Assembly: GCA_003250325.1 (NCBI GenBank)
Contig: QKGU01000096.1
Location: forward strand, 1 to 36,367
DNA length: 36,367 nucleotides
Origin: Paludibacter sp.
Lineage (GTDB): Bacteria; Bacteroidota; Bacteroidia; Bacteroidales; Paludibacteraceae
Reading direction: 5' to 3'
The notes below the pieces were generated by a model that saw nothing but the letters and a program-made list of their open reading frames with translations, ran no database searches and was not told the origin of the DNA. Position 1 is the first letter of the stretch. Each line of letters begins with the position of its first letter. Shown in pieces: positions 1 through 8,057 of this stretch. Made by a program: the position numbers and the translations under genes.

Positions 1-338
1 ACTTCCGATAATTTTTTAGAGTCTTCCTCCAGTTTAATTACTCCCACGTTTATGGGTTTTCCGGCTATGGCAAGTTGTTTGTTTACCTGATTGTAACCTA
101 CAAAACTAAATTGCAATACATAATTTCCATTTTCCAATCCCGAGAAAACAAAACCGCCTTTGAGGTCGGTACTCATCCCGGCTAAAGGAACTTTTGAGCC
201 TTGTTTTAATAGGGTGACGTTTACAAATTCAATAGGGTTCTGTGAATCAGCATCTATGATGGTGCCGCTAATGGTTGAAGCTGCAAAAAGCTGAAAAGAA
301 AATAGAGAGATAATTAATAGAAATAAAACCTTTTTCAT
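1..338 (-). CDS. CarboxypepD_reg-like / TonB-receptor-type outer membrane protein, N-terminal part (truncated by window edge)
   Basis: This reading frame is not in the ORF track because it runs off the window. From the ATG at 338 the minus strand encodes about 112 residues. They start with a hydrophobic signal peptide (MKKVLFLLIISLFSF) and a likely cleavage near FAA. Next comes a CarboxypepD_reg-like beta-sandwich with the usual elements: TISGTIIDADSQNPIEFVNV, a middle stretch GGFVFSGLENGNYVLQFSF, then VGYNQVNK. In Bacteroidota this domain heads TonB-dependent receptors and other large outer-membrane barrels, so the rest of the protein is probably a barrel lying outside the window. The exact family cannot be told from this fragment. 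A -7-like element lies about 70 bp upstream. Confidence 0.8.
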   Translation of the reverse strand, partial: MKKVLFLLIISLFSFQLFAASTISGTIIDADSQNPIEFVNVTLLKQGSKVPLAGMSTDLKGGFVFSGLENGNYVLQFSFVGYNQVNKQLAIAGKPINVGVIKLEEDSKKLSE

Positions 339-404
339 ACCTAATAAATAATTCATTGATAAAAAATAAGCGGACAAACCGCTCGAATGAGAAGTTTAGA
401 CCGC

Positions 405-412
405 CAAAAGTA
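405..412 (-). promoter_or_regulatory. Bacteroidota -7 promoter element for the truncated outer-membrane gene
   Basis: Read on the minus strand this is TACTTTTG, which fits TAnnTTTG exactly and lies 66 bp before the ATG at 338. No clear -33 TTTG was found at the expected 19-21 bp distance, so the call rests on the -7 box alone. Confidence 0.4.
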
Positions 413-451
413 GCAAAAGTTTAATCTACTAATTGTTTAGAATTATTAATA

Positions 452-484
452 AAACAAAAGGCGTTTTCACAACGCCTTTTGTTT
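452..484 (-). terminator. Rho-independent terminator after pyk
   Basis: A perfect 14-bp stem (AAACAAAAGGCGTT and its complement) with a 5-nt loop begins 7 bp past the pyk stop codon. On the minus strand it is followed by a T-rich run (TTTTATTAATAATT). The other strand is T-rich too, so it could act in both directions. Confidence 0.85.
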
Positions 485-490
485 ATTTTA

Positions 491-1933
491 TCAGAAGTTT
501 GGAAGTATATACTTGTCTCTTGATTCAAAGATCTTGTCGATTCTGTTTATCTCGAGGAAAGTAGTGCCAAATCCGGAACCGAAACTTCCGCTCAGGTAGC
601 AGACATAATCATCTGCTTTGAGGAAACCTTCTTTTATAAGTTGGTGTAGACCGTCGATAAGGTATTTCTGAGTATTTCCTTTTTCGCTTTGGAAAATAGG
701 GAACACACCATACGAAAGTGCCAATTCGCGGGTTGAACGTTCGTGATAGCAAAGTGCTAAAATCGGGTTCGTTCCACGATAAGCTGCAAGGAAACGAGCC
801 GTTTTTCCGCTATAAGTATCAGTTATTACTGCCTTTGTCCCAATCTTGCTGCTTGCCTCAACGGCCGCATTAGCAAGGAACGAAGTAATATCGTTGGTGC
901 TTATATTGATTGGAATATCGTTTTCTGCCAGTTTTGTTTTCTCAGCTTCTTTTGCAATTTTTGCCATGATACGAACTGCTTCTACCGGATATTTTCCGTA
1001 AGCGGTTTCGCCACTAAGCATCAACGCATCGGTACGATAATAAATTGCATTCGCAATATCAGTTACTTCGGCACGTGTAGGACGTGGATTTTTGATCATC
1101 GAGTGAAGCATTTGAGTGGCAACGATAACTGGTTTCTTTGCCAATACGCATTTTCGAATTAATCGACGTTGAATGCCAGGAATTTTTTCCTGTGGTACTT
1201 CGATACCCAAATCACCACGGGCAATCATAACACCGTAAGTGTGCTCCAGAATTTCTTCGATATTGTCAACCCCTTCCTGGTTTTCAATTTTAGAAATAAT
1301 TTTGATCGGGCTGTTGTGCTCGTCCAGAATTTTTTGAATATCGAGTAAATCCTGTTTGTTGCGTACAAACGAGTGGGCAATGAAATCCAAATCCAGTTCG
1401 ATAGCCAAAAGAATGTTCTGGCGGTCGCGTTCGGTGAGCGAAGGCAAATTGATGCGTACTCCTGGAACGTTTACACTTTTGCGGCTTCCTAATACTCCAT
1501 CGTTTTCAACGCGACAGTATAGGAATGTATCATCTTTCGATTCAACTTTCAAATCGATTTCTCCATCGTCAAACAAGATGTCATCCCCAACATTCAGGTC
1601 ACGAACAAAATGGATGTAATTTACTGCGATACACTCATTTGTAGATATGAGTTCAGGGTTTCCTGTTACCTTTACCAAATCCCCGGTTTGAAGGTCGATG
1701 GAGTCGTTTTGAACAACGGTAGTTCTTACTTCCGGACCTTTAGTGTCCATTAATAATGCAATGCTGCTGCTCACCGCACGAACATTGTTGATGATTTTAA
1801 GAAATCCTTCACGTTGTAAGTGTGCTGAATTCATTCGCACTACATTCATCCCTTCATTATAGAGGGATCTTATAAACTCCACTTCGCACTTCAAGTCGCT
1901 AATGGTTGCAACTATTTTAGTTGATTTTGACAT
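491..1933 (-). CDS. pyk: Pyruvate kinase
   Basis: Converts phosphoenolpyruvate and ADP to pyruvate and ATP, the last step of glycolysis, in the cytosol. The 480 residues cover the TIM barrel, the small B domain and the C-terminal domain. Visible motifs are MDTKGPEVRT (residues 62-71), the catalytic lysine in IISKIENQEG, the Mg-binding GVMIARGDLGIEVP and MLSGETAYGKYP. The Glu in DTKGPE is the residue linked with potassium dependence in this family. The usual RxNFSHG stretch reads RMNSAHLQREG, a form I recall from other Bacteroidota pyruvate kinases. The ATG at 1933 has an A/G-rich leader. aroQ ends 89 bp upstream on the same strand, so read-through from semiSWEET-aroQ is possible. A strong terminator follows. 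Confidence 0.97.
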   Translation of the reverse strand: MSKSTKIVATISDLKCEVEFIRSLYNEGMNVVRMNSAHLQREGFLKIINNVRAVSSSIALLMDTKGPEVRTTVVQNDSIDLQTGDLVKVTGNPELISTNECIAVNYIHFVRDLNVGDDILFDDGEIDLKVESKDDTFLYCRVENDGVLGSRKSVNVPGVRINLPSLTERDRQNILLAIELDLDFIAHSFVRNKQDLLDIQKILDEHNSPIKIISKIENQEGVDNIEEILEHTYGVMIARGDLGIEVPQEKIPGIQRRLIRKCVLAKKPVIVATQMLHSMIKNPRPTRAEVTDIANAIYYRTDALMLSGETAYGKYPVEAVRIMAKIAKEAEKTKLAENDIPINISTNDITSFLANAAVEASSKIGTKAVITDTYSGKTARFLAAYRGTNPILALCYHERSTRELALSYGVFPIFQSEKGNTQKYLIDGLHQLIKEGFLKADDYVCYLSGSFGSGFGTTFLEINRIDKIFESRDKYILPNF

Positions 1934-2022
1934 ACAGATTATTTAATATTTGTTACTTCCTTTCAATATGGGAATTTTGTTGATTAAAAAATAATGTGCG
2001 ATCTTTTCAGTATAAAATAGTA

Positions 2023-2445
2023 TTAGAATTTTAAAATCGCATCGACGGCTAAACGATACGAATCAAGACCGAATCCCACAATACAACCTTTACAAGCCTC
2101 AGACAAGTAAGAGTGGTGGCGGAATTCTTCGCGTTTAAAAACATTTGAAATGTGTACTTCAATCACTGGAACAGTAATCGCACGAATCGCATCGGCAATT
2201 GCAATGGAAGTATGTGTATATGCTCCGGCGTTGAGCACTACTCCATCGTAAGTAAAACCGACTTCGTGCAACTTGTCAATGATGAAACCTTCGGTATTTG
2301 ACTGGAAATAATCCAGTTCAACATCAGGAAACTTTGATTTTAGCTCAATATAATACGCTTCGAAAGTTAGATTACCATATACAGCAGGTTCACGGGTACC
2401 TAATAAATTCAGGTTGGGGCCATTGATAATCTGAATGCGTTTCAT
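2023..2445 (-). CDS. aroQ: 3-dehydroquinate dehydratase, type II
   Basis: Dehydrates 3-dehydroquinate to 3-dehydroshikimate in the shikimate pathway; type II enzymes are cytosolic dodecamers. The ORF track starts at 2574, but family length (about 140 residues) and homology begin at the ATG at 2445 (MKRIQIINGPNLNLLG), giving 140 aa. Active-site features are the N-terminal NGPNLNLLGTREPAVYGN with its flexible-loop Arg and Tyr, SNTEGFIIDKLHE, LNAGAYTHTSIAIADAI and VIEVHISNVFKREEFRHHSY. The start overlaps the stop of the semiSWEET gene by 4 bp (ATGA), so the two genes are translationally coupled. In Bacteroides, as I recall, aroQ sits next to pyk and xerD. Here pyk is adjacent and xerD is 4.5 kb away, beyond inserted genes. 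Confidence 0.96.
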   Translation of the reverse strand: MKRIQIINGPNLNLLGTREPAVYGNLTFEAYYIELKSKFPDVELDYFQSNTEGFIIDKLHEVGFTYDGVVLNAGAYTHTSIAIADAIRAITVPVIEVHISNVFKREEFRHHSYLSEACKGCIVGFGLDSYRLAVDAILKF

Positions 2446-2723
2446 ATTGTTTGCTTTTTTGTTCTTATCAAATTGCGAATCGTAATATAAAGTACAAATA
2501 ATGAAGGAATCAGACAAACTCCGTTGGCTGCGATCATAGGAATGTTTGGAATTAACAGTCCGTAAGTGAACCAAAACAGTATCCCAAGTGTCATTATAGA
2601 GTACATTATCGGCGAAATACTCTTCGTATCTCCTGTTTTCACCACTTTATAAGCCTGCGGAAACTGCGCAATTGCGGTACAAAAACCTGCTAAATAACCT
2701 ATAAATGTGATGTCAAATGTCAT
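2442..2723 (-). CDS. SemiSWEET sugar transporter (MtN3/PQ-loop family)
   Basis: A bacterial half-SWEET: one triple-helix bundle that works as a homodimer to let sugars diffuse across the inner membrane. The track extends to 2855, but that N-terminal stretch is not family-like. The ATG at 2723 (MTFDITFIG) gives 93 aa, the normal size. Three hydrophobic helices are visible, at about residues 5-25, 38-60 and 64-85. The PQ motif is in IAQFPQAYKVVKTGDTKSIS at residues 18-37. A TACTTTTG -7 box lies just upstream. The stop codon overlaps the aroQ start (ATGA). The substrate cannot be read from the sequence. Confidence 0.88.
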   Translation of the reverse strand: MTFDITFIGYLAGFCTAIAQFPQAYKVVKTGDTKSISPIMYSIMTLGILFWFTYGLLIPNIPMIAANGVCLIPSLFVLYITIRNLIRTKKQTI

Positions 2724-2738
2724 CGAAAAAATTTTGTG

Positions 2739-2746
2739 CAAAAGTA
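2739..2746 (-). promoter_or_regulatory. -7 promoter element for semiSWEET-aroQ
   Basis: The minus strand reads TACTTTTG (TAnnTTTG), ending 15 bp before the ATG at 2723. This supports 2723 as the start and makes the longer track ORF unlikely, because it would run through the promoter. Confidence 0.5.
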
Positions 2747-2900
2747 GCAAAAAAAAGTAATGTACGAAACACAATTTGAATATCTTACAATGATTTAGCA
2801 AATGATTTGTAACATTTAAAGGTTTAAATGAAATAATTTGTATTTTTACTGTCAATTATAGGAATTTATATTCATTAAATATGATATTAGCATTTTTATT

Positions 2901-3353
2901 ATGGGTTTAGAAAATTCATTCTTTCAAAAATATAAACCGGGTGTTCCGAAAAGGTATTTGTTGTTTTTTGCTGCTTTCATCTGGACGTTTGCCGGTGGGA
3001 TGCTTTTGTTTCGCGGTTTTTATTTTCTGAGCAACCTATCTGAAACCATTTGGAGTTATTCTTTTGTAAGTATATTAGCCGGATTAATCTTTTATATACT
3101 GGTATTTTCGCATGTTTCACTAAAACATTCGCTTCGAATTGTTAATTTGTCTGAAGAACGCCCATGCCTATTTTCCTTTTTTAGTTGGAGTAGTTATGCG
3201 ATGATGTTTGTGATGATTAGTTTGGGAGTGATAGTAAGAATTTCCGGCATAATTTCTATGAAATATCTTGCTGAATTTTATATAACTATGGGAACGCCTT
3301 TGTTTTTATCGGCATTCCGGTTTTATTATTTTGGATTTAATTTCAATCGTTGA
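2901..3353 (+). CDS. Unknown four-helix integral membrane protein
   Basis: I do not recognise a named family. The 150-residue product has no signal peptide. It has four hydrophobic segments at about residues 19-41, 53-71, 96-113 and 126-142, so it is predicted in the inner membrane. The N-terminal part contains VPKRYLLFFAAFIWTFAGGM, with a basic Pro-Lys-Arg just before helix 1; the protein also ends Phe-Asn-Phe-Asn-Arg. The ATG at 2901 is the first in frame. It is divergent from semiSWEET-aroQ across a 177-bp AT-rich gap, and the CotH gene follows 48 bp later on the same strand. Coding is supported by frame length and a realistic membrane-protein composition. Confidence 0.75.
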   Translation: MGLENSFFQKYKPGVPKRYLLFFAAFIWTFAGGMLLFRGFYFLSNLSETIWSYSFVSILAGLIFYILVFSHVSLKHSLRIVNLSEERPCLFSFFSWSSYAMMFVMISLGVIVRISGIISMKYLAEFYITMGTPLFLSAFRFYYFGFNFNR

Positions 3354-3401
3354 TTATAAAAATATTCGTTATTCTAATAATGATAATTGTATTAATCTTT
3401 T

Positions 3402-5987
3402 ATGCCGATGAAAAAACTTTTACCAGTACTATTTATATTCATATTGTTTCCTGTTTTTTCACAGGAATTACCACATTATAAATTAACGATCGCTCCTGCC
3501 GATCTGGCATTGATGTATGACAACCCTAAAGATGAGGTTTATTATCCGGCTCTTTTTTCAGTAGGAAACCAAAGCTATAATGTTAAGGCCCGGTTTAAGG
3601 GATCGACTACACTGTCATACCCAAAGAAAAGCTGGGCAATAAAATTTGATGATACGAACAACTACTTCGGAGTTTCGCGAATAAATCTGCATGCCGATTA
3701 TAAAGATTGTTCGAATATGAGAAATTTCCTTATTCTTAGACTCTTTGATTTTCTTGGTTATCCGGCCTCACGAATTAAACATGTTACCTACGAAGTAAAT
3801 GGTGAACCATACGGTATTTATACACAGGTGGAGCAGATTGATGCGGATTTTCTTGCCCGAAACGGGAGGTCGCCTATATCGCTGTACAAAGCGAATAATC
3901 ATGCGGCTTTAATGGCACCGCCGGTTCATGATGAGTATTTTGCCCGCATTTGGGAAGCTGAAGTTGGTGGCGATCCCACTTACAATGAGCTTCGTAGGTT
4001 TTTCAATAATTGCCAGTATTGGTCTGTAGAAGATTTTACCGAAAATATAGGCGAACAAATAGATATTGATAATTTTCTGAATTTCTTTGCGGTGCATTTT
4101 GTTTTTTGTGACATGGACAATGTTACAAAAAATATCTTTTTGAATAAAAATAATTCTACGAAAAAATGGGAAATATTTCCTTGGGATAATGAAGGATCAT
4201 TTGGAAACTCAGCTTATGGTGTCTTCGATTCTACTTTGGTCGAATATAATATGAAAGATGCCCGTACACCCGAATATCAGGTTGTGTTTCAGCGTTTGCT
4301 GGAGAATCCAACTTATAAAGCACTATTTAGTTCAAAAGTAAATAAGATTCTGACTGATGGTTTCCAGTTTTTGGATACCCTGGTTGATCATACTTATGAA
4401 AGAATCAAAAACGATGTTTATGCAGATAATAGAAGAGAGTCTTCGAGTGAGGACTTTGATAACTCAATACCACGTATTAAGTGGTTTATGTATGAACGGA
4501 AAGAATTTTTACAAAACCACGAATTACCGGTGAGAAATGTATTGACAGATTTCCAATGTTCCAACCCAATGCCTACGCCCGATAATCCTATGGTAACATT
4601 CAGAATAAAATCGCCGGTAGTGCAACGTGTAAATATGTTTTTTGCCGACTCGGTTGATTTTAATGTCTTCGGCCGGCCGTTCAAGTTTAGTAGAATGCAA
4701 TTGTACGACGATGGTCTGCACGACGATTTACTGGCGAACGATTTGATTTATGGAAATACTAAAGATGTGTCTCAGTTTTTTAGTCCCTTAGTTCCATTTG
4801 CAATAACCGGAGCAGAGCAAAATTATCCGCCGAATGGAATCTTTTATATCGATTATTATAGCTCAAAATCGTATGCGATAAACAAAGGAAATACATTTTC
4901 GAATGTGGCTGATAGTCTGGAAATAGGCGAAATGTATGAATTCGACAATAACTATTTTGTAGAAGTGAAGAATACGTCTTCTACTTCTCCGATTGATTTG
5001 TCGTATTGCCACCTGAGGTTAAACAAATCAACAAACGATTTTATGTTTACGGAAGATGTGGTATTGGAGCCAAATGAAACAATCTATATTTCGTCAAACT
5101 ATAATCTGGGAAGTCAGTTTTTCAATGGAAAACGAAGCTTTTACAATCTCTATTATCAAATGGCAGTAGGCGATTCTCTTCATTTGTTGTCACCGATATT
5201 GTGTCCGTTGGTTTCATCGAGAGTGGATAGTGTAAAAACGTTAACGGTTCAAAGTCCGGCGTTGGTTATTAATGAAATTAATTATAAGTCAAATTCCTCG
5301 AAGCCTATGGGCGATTGGGTGGAAATATATAATCCGACCTCGACAGTAGCCGACCTCACCGGTTGGATATTTAAAGATGGAGACGACGAACATGAATTTA
5401 ATTTCCCTTATGGTTACTTGCTTCCTCCTGATGCTTACGTAGTGATAGCGGAAGATACGGTGAAGTTCAAAACAACTTGTCCTACGGTTACAAATTATGT
5501 GGGAAATACGTCATTCGGTCTTTCCGGTTCAGGCGAAAAGGTGCGTTTGTTTGATAATTATGGATCGGTAATTGATTCGCTTACGTACAGCGTTGGAATC
5601 CCGTGGCCTTTAGCAGCTGCTGGAACGGGAGCTACCTTAGAATTAAAAGATCCGACATTCGATAACTCAAAAGGAGAGAATTGGTTTGCCGATATGCTGA
5701 AATATGGTTCCCCGGGTGAAAGAAACTTTTCGACAACCGATATTCATGAAACAGCGAATGAGAACTACAATATTTATCCAAATCCAGCAAATGGCGTTTT
5801 CTATTTGAATGGAATGTCATATGTTACAAAAATAGAACTGATCAATTTGCAGGGATTTGTGCTCAAAACAATTAGTGCAAATAGCGCTATTGAGTATGTG
5901 GATATAAGCGATTTACCCAAAGGACTATATTATATCCGTATTTCTGAGTTGAATAAAAATATTATACGAAAATTGATCGTGAGGTAA
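3402..5987 (+). CDS. CotH kinase-like surface protein with lamin-tail domain and type IX sorting domain
   Basis: An 861-residue secreted protein. Residues 1-20 form a signal peptide ending at SQ. Residues about 45-370 form a CotH-like kinase domain, with KARFKGSTTLSYPKKSWAIKF, the segment RNFLILRLFDFLGYPASR, and the acidic motif FPWDNEGSFG near residue 260. CotH proteins of spore formers phosphorylate coat proteins; the target here is unknown. A lamin-tail (LTD) domain follows at about 622-745 (VINEINY, GDWVEIYNPTS, DLTGWIFKD). The C-terminus (about 785-861) is a type A T9SS sorting domain: YNIYPNPANGVFYL, then LPKGLYYIRI and a basic end. Export through T9SS to the surface is therefore expected. 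A second Met two codons in could also be the start. The stop lies 9 bp from the convergent S1/P1 nuclease gene. Confidence 0.88.
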   Translation: MPMKKLLPVLFIFILFPVFSQELPHYKLTIAPADLALMYDNPKDEVYYPALFSVGNQSYNVKARFKGSTTLSYPKKSWAIKFDDTNNYFGVSRINLHADYKDCSNMRNFLILRLFDFLGYPASRIKHVTYEVNGEPYGIYTQVEQIDADFLARNGRSPISLYKANNHAALMAPPVHDEYFARIWEAEVGGDPTYNELRRFFNNCQYWSVEDFTENIGEQIDIDNFLNFFAVHFVFCDMDNVTKNIFLNKNNSTKKWEIFPWDNEGSFGNSAYGVFDSTLVEYNMKDARTPEYQVVFQRLLENPTYKALFSSKVNKILTDGFQFLDTLVDHTYERIKNDVYADNRRESSSEDFDNSIPRIKWFMYERKEFLQNHELPVRNVLTDFQCSNPMPTPDNPMVTFRIKSPVVQRVNMFFADSVDFNVFGRPFKFSRMQLYDDGLHDDLLANDLIYGNTKDVSQFFSPLVPFAITGAEQNYPPNGIFYIDYYSSKSYAINKGNTFSNVADSLEIGEMYEFDNNYFVEVKNTSSTSPIDLSYCHLRLNKSTNDFMFTEDVVLEPNETIYISSNYNLGSQFFNGKRSFYNLYYQMAVGDSLHLLSPILCPLVSSRVDSVKTLTVQSPALVINEINYKSNSSKPMGDWVEIYNPTSTVADLTGWIFKDGDDEHEFNFPYGYLLPPDAYVVIAEDTVKFKTTCPTVTNYVGNTSFGLSGSGEKVRLFDNYGSVIDSLTYSVGIPWPLAAAGTGATLELKDPTFDNSKGENWFADMLKYGSPGERNFSTTDIHETANENYNIYPNPANGVFYLNGMSYVTKIELINLQGFVLKTISANSAIEYVDISDLPKGLYYIRISELNKNIIRKLIVR

Positions 5988-5996
5988 AAAGATTTT

Positions 5997-6773
5997 TTAT
6001 TTGTAAATTGTATTCAGGATGTTAGCCAACTGAATTCCGCCTCTGTACAACATTTCATCCAGTTTGTCGGAGAAGAAATAAGTGTAGTGATAATTGTTCG
6101 TGTCGCTTGAGTCGTAAGAGTAGATTTGGTTCCTGATGTAGTAAGAAGCTTCTACCGACTGAAGAATAGAGTAGGTTTTAAATTTGTCTTTCTGAGGTAC
6201 GAATTTATCCAGCAAATAAGTGCTGTATTCGGAATATGACATTTTCTTGAATTCAATCAGGTATGAATCCCATAACGAATGAATATTAATCGTTTTGCCG
6301 AACCATTTGGTATCTACTTTATTTCCTCCCAAATCTTCTTTCCTCCCCAAGTGCATAGGTTGATGAAGATCACCCACGAAATGAATTAAAAACTTTAGAG
6401 CCTCAGTATCATTTTTATTTATTTTCAGTCTGCGGGTAAGTGAGTCGAGTGCAAAAAACAAATGTTCACCTTCAGCTGTTGGGTTGGCCAATAGCATTTT
6501 GATGTCATTCTCGGAAAGATTGTCGCTCAGATTTTGATAGTGCCACTGATAGCTGTAGGTATATTTCTTATCACTTCTAACTTCGTCAGCCCAGGTCGAG
6601 GCATAAATAATTCCATGAACTCCCAGGATTTTGTCGAGTTGTTTTTGTGCCTTAGGTTTTAGATTGTGATAGGCAACATCAGCTACAATTCTGTGTCCAA
6701 TGGCATCGTATGCCGAAACAAAAAGAGAGATACTCAGCAATGTGAGTGTAAGAATGTATTTGTTCGTTTTCAT
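5997..6773 (-). CDS. S1/P1-family zinc nuclease, secreted
   Basis: A predicted extracytoplasmic nuclease that would cut single-stranded DNA or RNA and may remove 3'-phosphates using a trinuclear zinc site. The 258 residues start with a signal peptide that probably ends after A21. The expected side-chain ligands are all present: H27 (IGHRIV), D63 (STWADE), H78 (YQWHYQNL), H131 and D135 (LIHFVGDLHQPMHLG), H141, H165 and D169 (HSLWDSYL). The mature N-terminus would be Tyr-Asp rather than the usual Trp, the residue whose backbone binds zinc in nuclease P1. It is transcribed alone, with a TATCTTTG box 28 bp before the ATG, and is convergent with the CotH gene. Together with the 5'-nucleotidase genes it may help scavenge nucleic acid. 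Confidence 0.92.
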   Translation of the reverse strand: MKTNKYILTLTLLSISLFVSAYDAIGHRIVADVAYHNLKPKAQKQLDKILGVHGIIYASTWADEVRSDKKYTYSYQWHYQNLSDNLSENDIKMLLANPTAEGEHLFFALDSLTRRLKINKNDTEALKFLIHFVGDLHQPMHLGRKEDLGGNKVDTKWFGKTINIHSLWDSYLIEFKKMSYSEYSTYLLDKFVPQKDKFKTYSILQSVEASYYIRNQIYSYDSSDTNNYHYTYFFSDKLDEMLYRGGIQLANILNTIYK

Positions 6774-6801
6774 AATTTTATCTTGATTTTTATATTTTCA
6801 A

Positions 6802-6809
6802 CAAAGATA
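6802..6809 (-). promoter_or_regulatory. -7 promoter element of the S1/P1 nuclease gene
   Basis: The minus strand reads TATCTTTG, a perfect TAnnTTTG, ending 28 bp before the ATG at 6773. Confidence 0.6.
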
Positions 6810-6898
6810 AAATATTTACATAAAATTTCATTCAAGTTTGTTGTGAATGTTTAATTACAGCTAACGTTTGAATTTAGACAAACCGGTTCAAATTTTTA

Positions 6899-6907
6899 TA
6901 TCTTTGC
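6899..6907 (+). promoter_or_regulatory. -7 promoter element of xerD
   Basis: TATCTTTGC lies 24 bp before the ATG at 6931. It falls inside the longer track ORF (TTG at 6868), which argues that translation begins at 6931. Confidence 0.65.
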
Positions 6908-6930
6908 ATGTTAATAGTAACGAAAAAACG

Positions 6931-7830
6931 ATGCTTCCGATTCTTGACGAATATCATCTTTATCTAAAACTCGAAAAGTCTTTATCCGCGAATACAATTG
7001 AGGCTTACGAGAGTGATCTGCAAAAACTGGTGAGTTATTTGTCGGAGGCACATGTTGAAATTGAAAAAGCGTCGACCGAAATTTTACGCGATTTCATTAT
7101 CGAAATAAGCACCTTGGGAATTCATCCGCGTTCGCAGGCCAGGATATTATCGGGAATAAAATCGTTTTATCATTTTCTGATTTATAAAAACGTAATTGAT
7201 GACGATCCGACTTTGTTGCTCGAAACTCCTAAAATCGGTTTTCGTTTACCCGAAGTGTTATCCATTCACGAAATTGACGACATTGTGCTGGCAATTGATC
7301 TCTCGAAACCGGAAGGACAGCGAAACAAAGCAATTATTGAAGTGCTTTATGGCTCCGGTTTGCGGGTTTCGGAGCTGATTAACCTTCAACTTTCGAAATT
7401 ATATCTTGACGAAGGTTATATGCTGGTAGAAGGGAAAGGCAGTAAACAGCGGCTGGTGCCGCTTTCGCCGCAAGCTTTGAAACAAATTGAACTCTGGAAA
7501 ATCGACCGAAACCTGTTGGATATAAAAAAAGGACACGAGGATTTTGTTTTTCTGAATCGCAGAGGCACAAAACTGACGCGCGACATGATTTTCAAAATTG
7601 TGAAGGAGCTTACTATGCTGGCGGGAATCCGAAAAAATGTGAGTCCGCATACTTTCAGGCATTCGTTTGCGACTCATTTGTTGGAAAACGGAGCAAATCT
7701 TCGGGCCATTCAGCAGCTTTTAGGGCACGAATCTATCACTACCACTGAACTTTATACGCACATGGATGTCCATTTTCTGCGGCAAACAGTGCTGGATTGT
7801 CATCCTTTTTATAGAAGCAAGAAAAAGTGA
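6931..7830 (+). CDS. xerD: Site-specific tyrosine recombinase XerD
   Basis: A tyrosine recombinase that, with XerC, resolves chromosome dimers at dif in the cytoplasm. From the ATG at 6931 the protein has 299 aa, the standard XerC/D length; the track adds 21 residues from a TTG that lies before the promoter. Residues 1-95 are the SAM-like DNA-binding domain (YLKLEKSLSANTIEAYESDL). The catalytic set is complete: R145 (GSGLRVSEL), K172 (GKGSKQRLVPL), H240 and R243 (HTFRHSFATHL), H266 (LGHESITTTELY) and the nucleophile Y275. There are no integrase-type extra domains and no phage genes nearby, so it is the housekeeping enzyme. XerC cannot be fully excluded, but XerD is the usual assignment for this location near aroQ. 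Confidence 0.92.
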   Translation: MLPILDEYHLYLKLEKSLSANTIEAYESDLQKLVSYLSEAHVEIEKASTEILRDFIIEISTLGIHPRSQARILSGIKSFYHFLIYKNVIDDDPTLLLETPKIGFRLPEVLSIHEIDDIVLAIDLSKPEGQRNKAIIEVLYGSGLRVSELINLQLSKLYLDEGYMLVEGKGSKQRLVPLSPQALKQIELWKIDRNLLDIKKGHEDFVFLNRRGTKLTRDMIFKIVKELTMLAGIRKNVSPHTFRHSFATHLLENGANLRAIQQLLGHESITTTELYTHMDVHFLRQTVLDCHPFYRSKKK

Positions 7831-7849
7831 AAGAATGAAATAATGCGAG

Positions 7850-8017
7850 AAATGAGGGTGTCCAATAAGTAAATAGAACGCAAATTACGCAAATAAACGC
7901 GAATTTTTACAATTCATAATTGTTTCATATTCAATATTATATAAATTTGATTAAAATAATATTTGTGAAAATTTGCGTAATTTGCGTTCAAAAAATTCTT
8001 TTGAGACACCTTCATTT
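7850..8017 (+). repeat. MITE-like element with long imperfect terminal inverted repeats
   Basis: The ends AAATGAGGGTGTCC and GAGACACCTTCATTT are inverted copies of each other. Further in is a perfect 19-bp inverted repeat (GAACGCAAATTACGCAAAT at 7876-7894, its complement at 7971-7989). The left arm also holds three units of ACGCRAAT spaced about 10 bp apart. The centre is AT-rich with no ORF. A GGTGTC-type end and short non-coding body are typical of a miniature transposon or a folded repeat element. No clean target duplication is visible. It fills most of the xerD-DUF5686 gap. Confidence 0.65.
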
Positions 8018-8057
8018 CATGAACTTATAAGATTTAAATTGATTAATTAACAGCTAT

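Noticed and set aside
2446-2574. N-terminal extension of the aroQ ORF
   Set aside because: It overlaps the semiSWEET gene in another frame, and family length and the ATGA overlap point to 2445.
2724-2855. N-terminal extension of the semiSWEET ORF
   Set aside because: It runs through the TACTTTTG promoter box and would add 44 residues foreign to the family.
6868-6930. TTG-initiated extension of xerD
   Set aside because: It precedes and contains the TATCTTTGC promoter; the ATG at 6931 gives the standard length.
6931-7830. XerD as integrase of a mobile element
   Set aside because: Length and motifs are those of the housekeeping recombinase, and no att sites or cargo genes were found.
7850-8017. 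CRISPR-like repeat from the ACGCAAAT units
   Set aside because: The units are about 10 bp with no spacers of constant length and lie within one inverted repeat; no cas genes are near.
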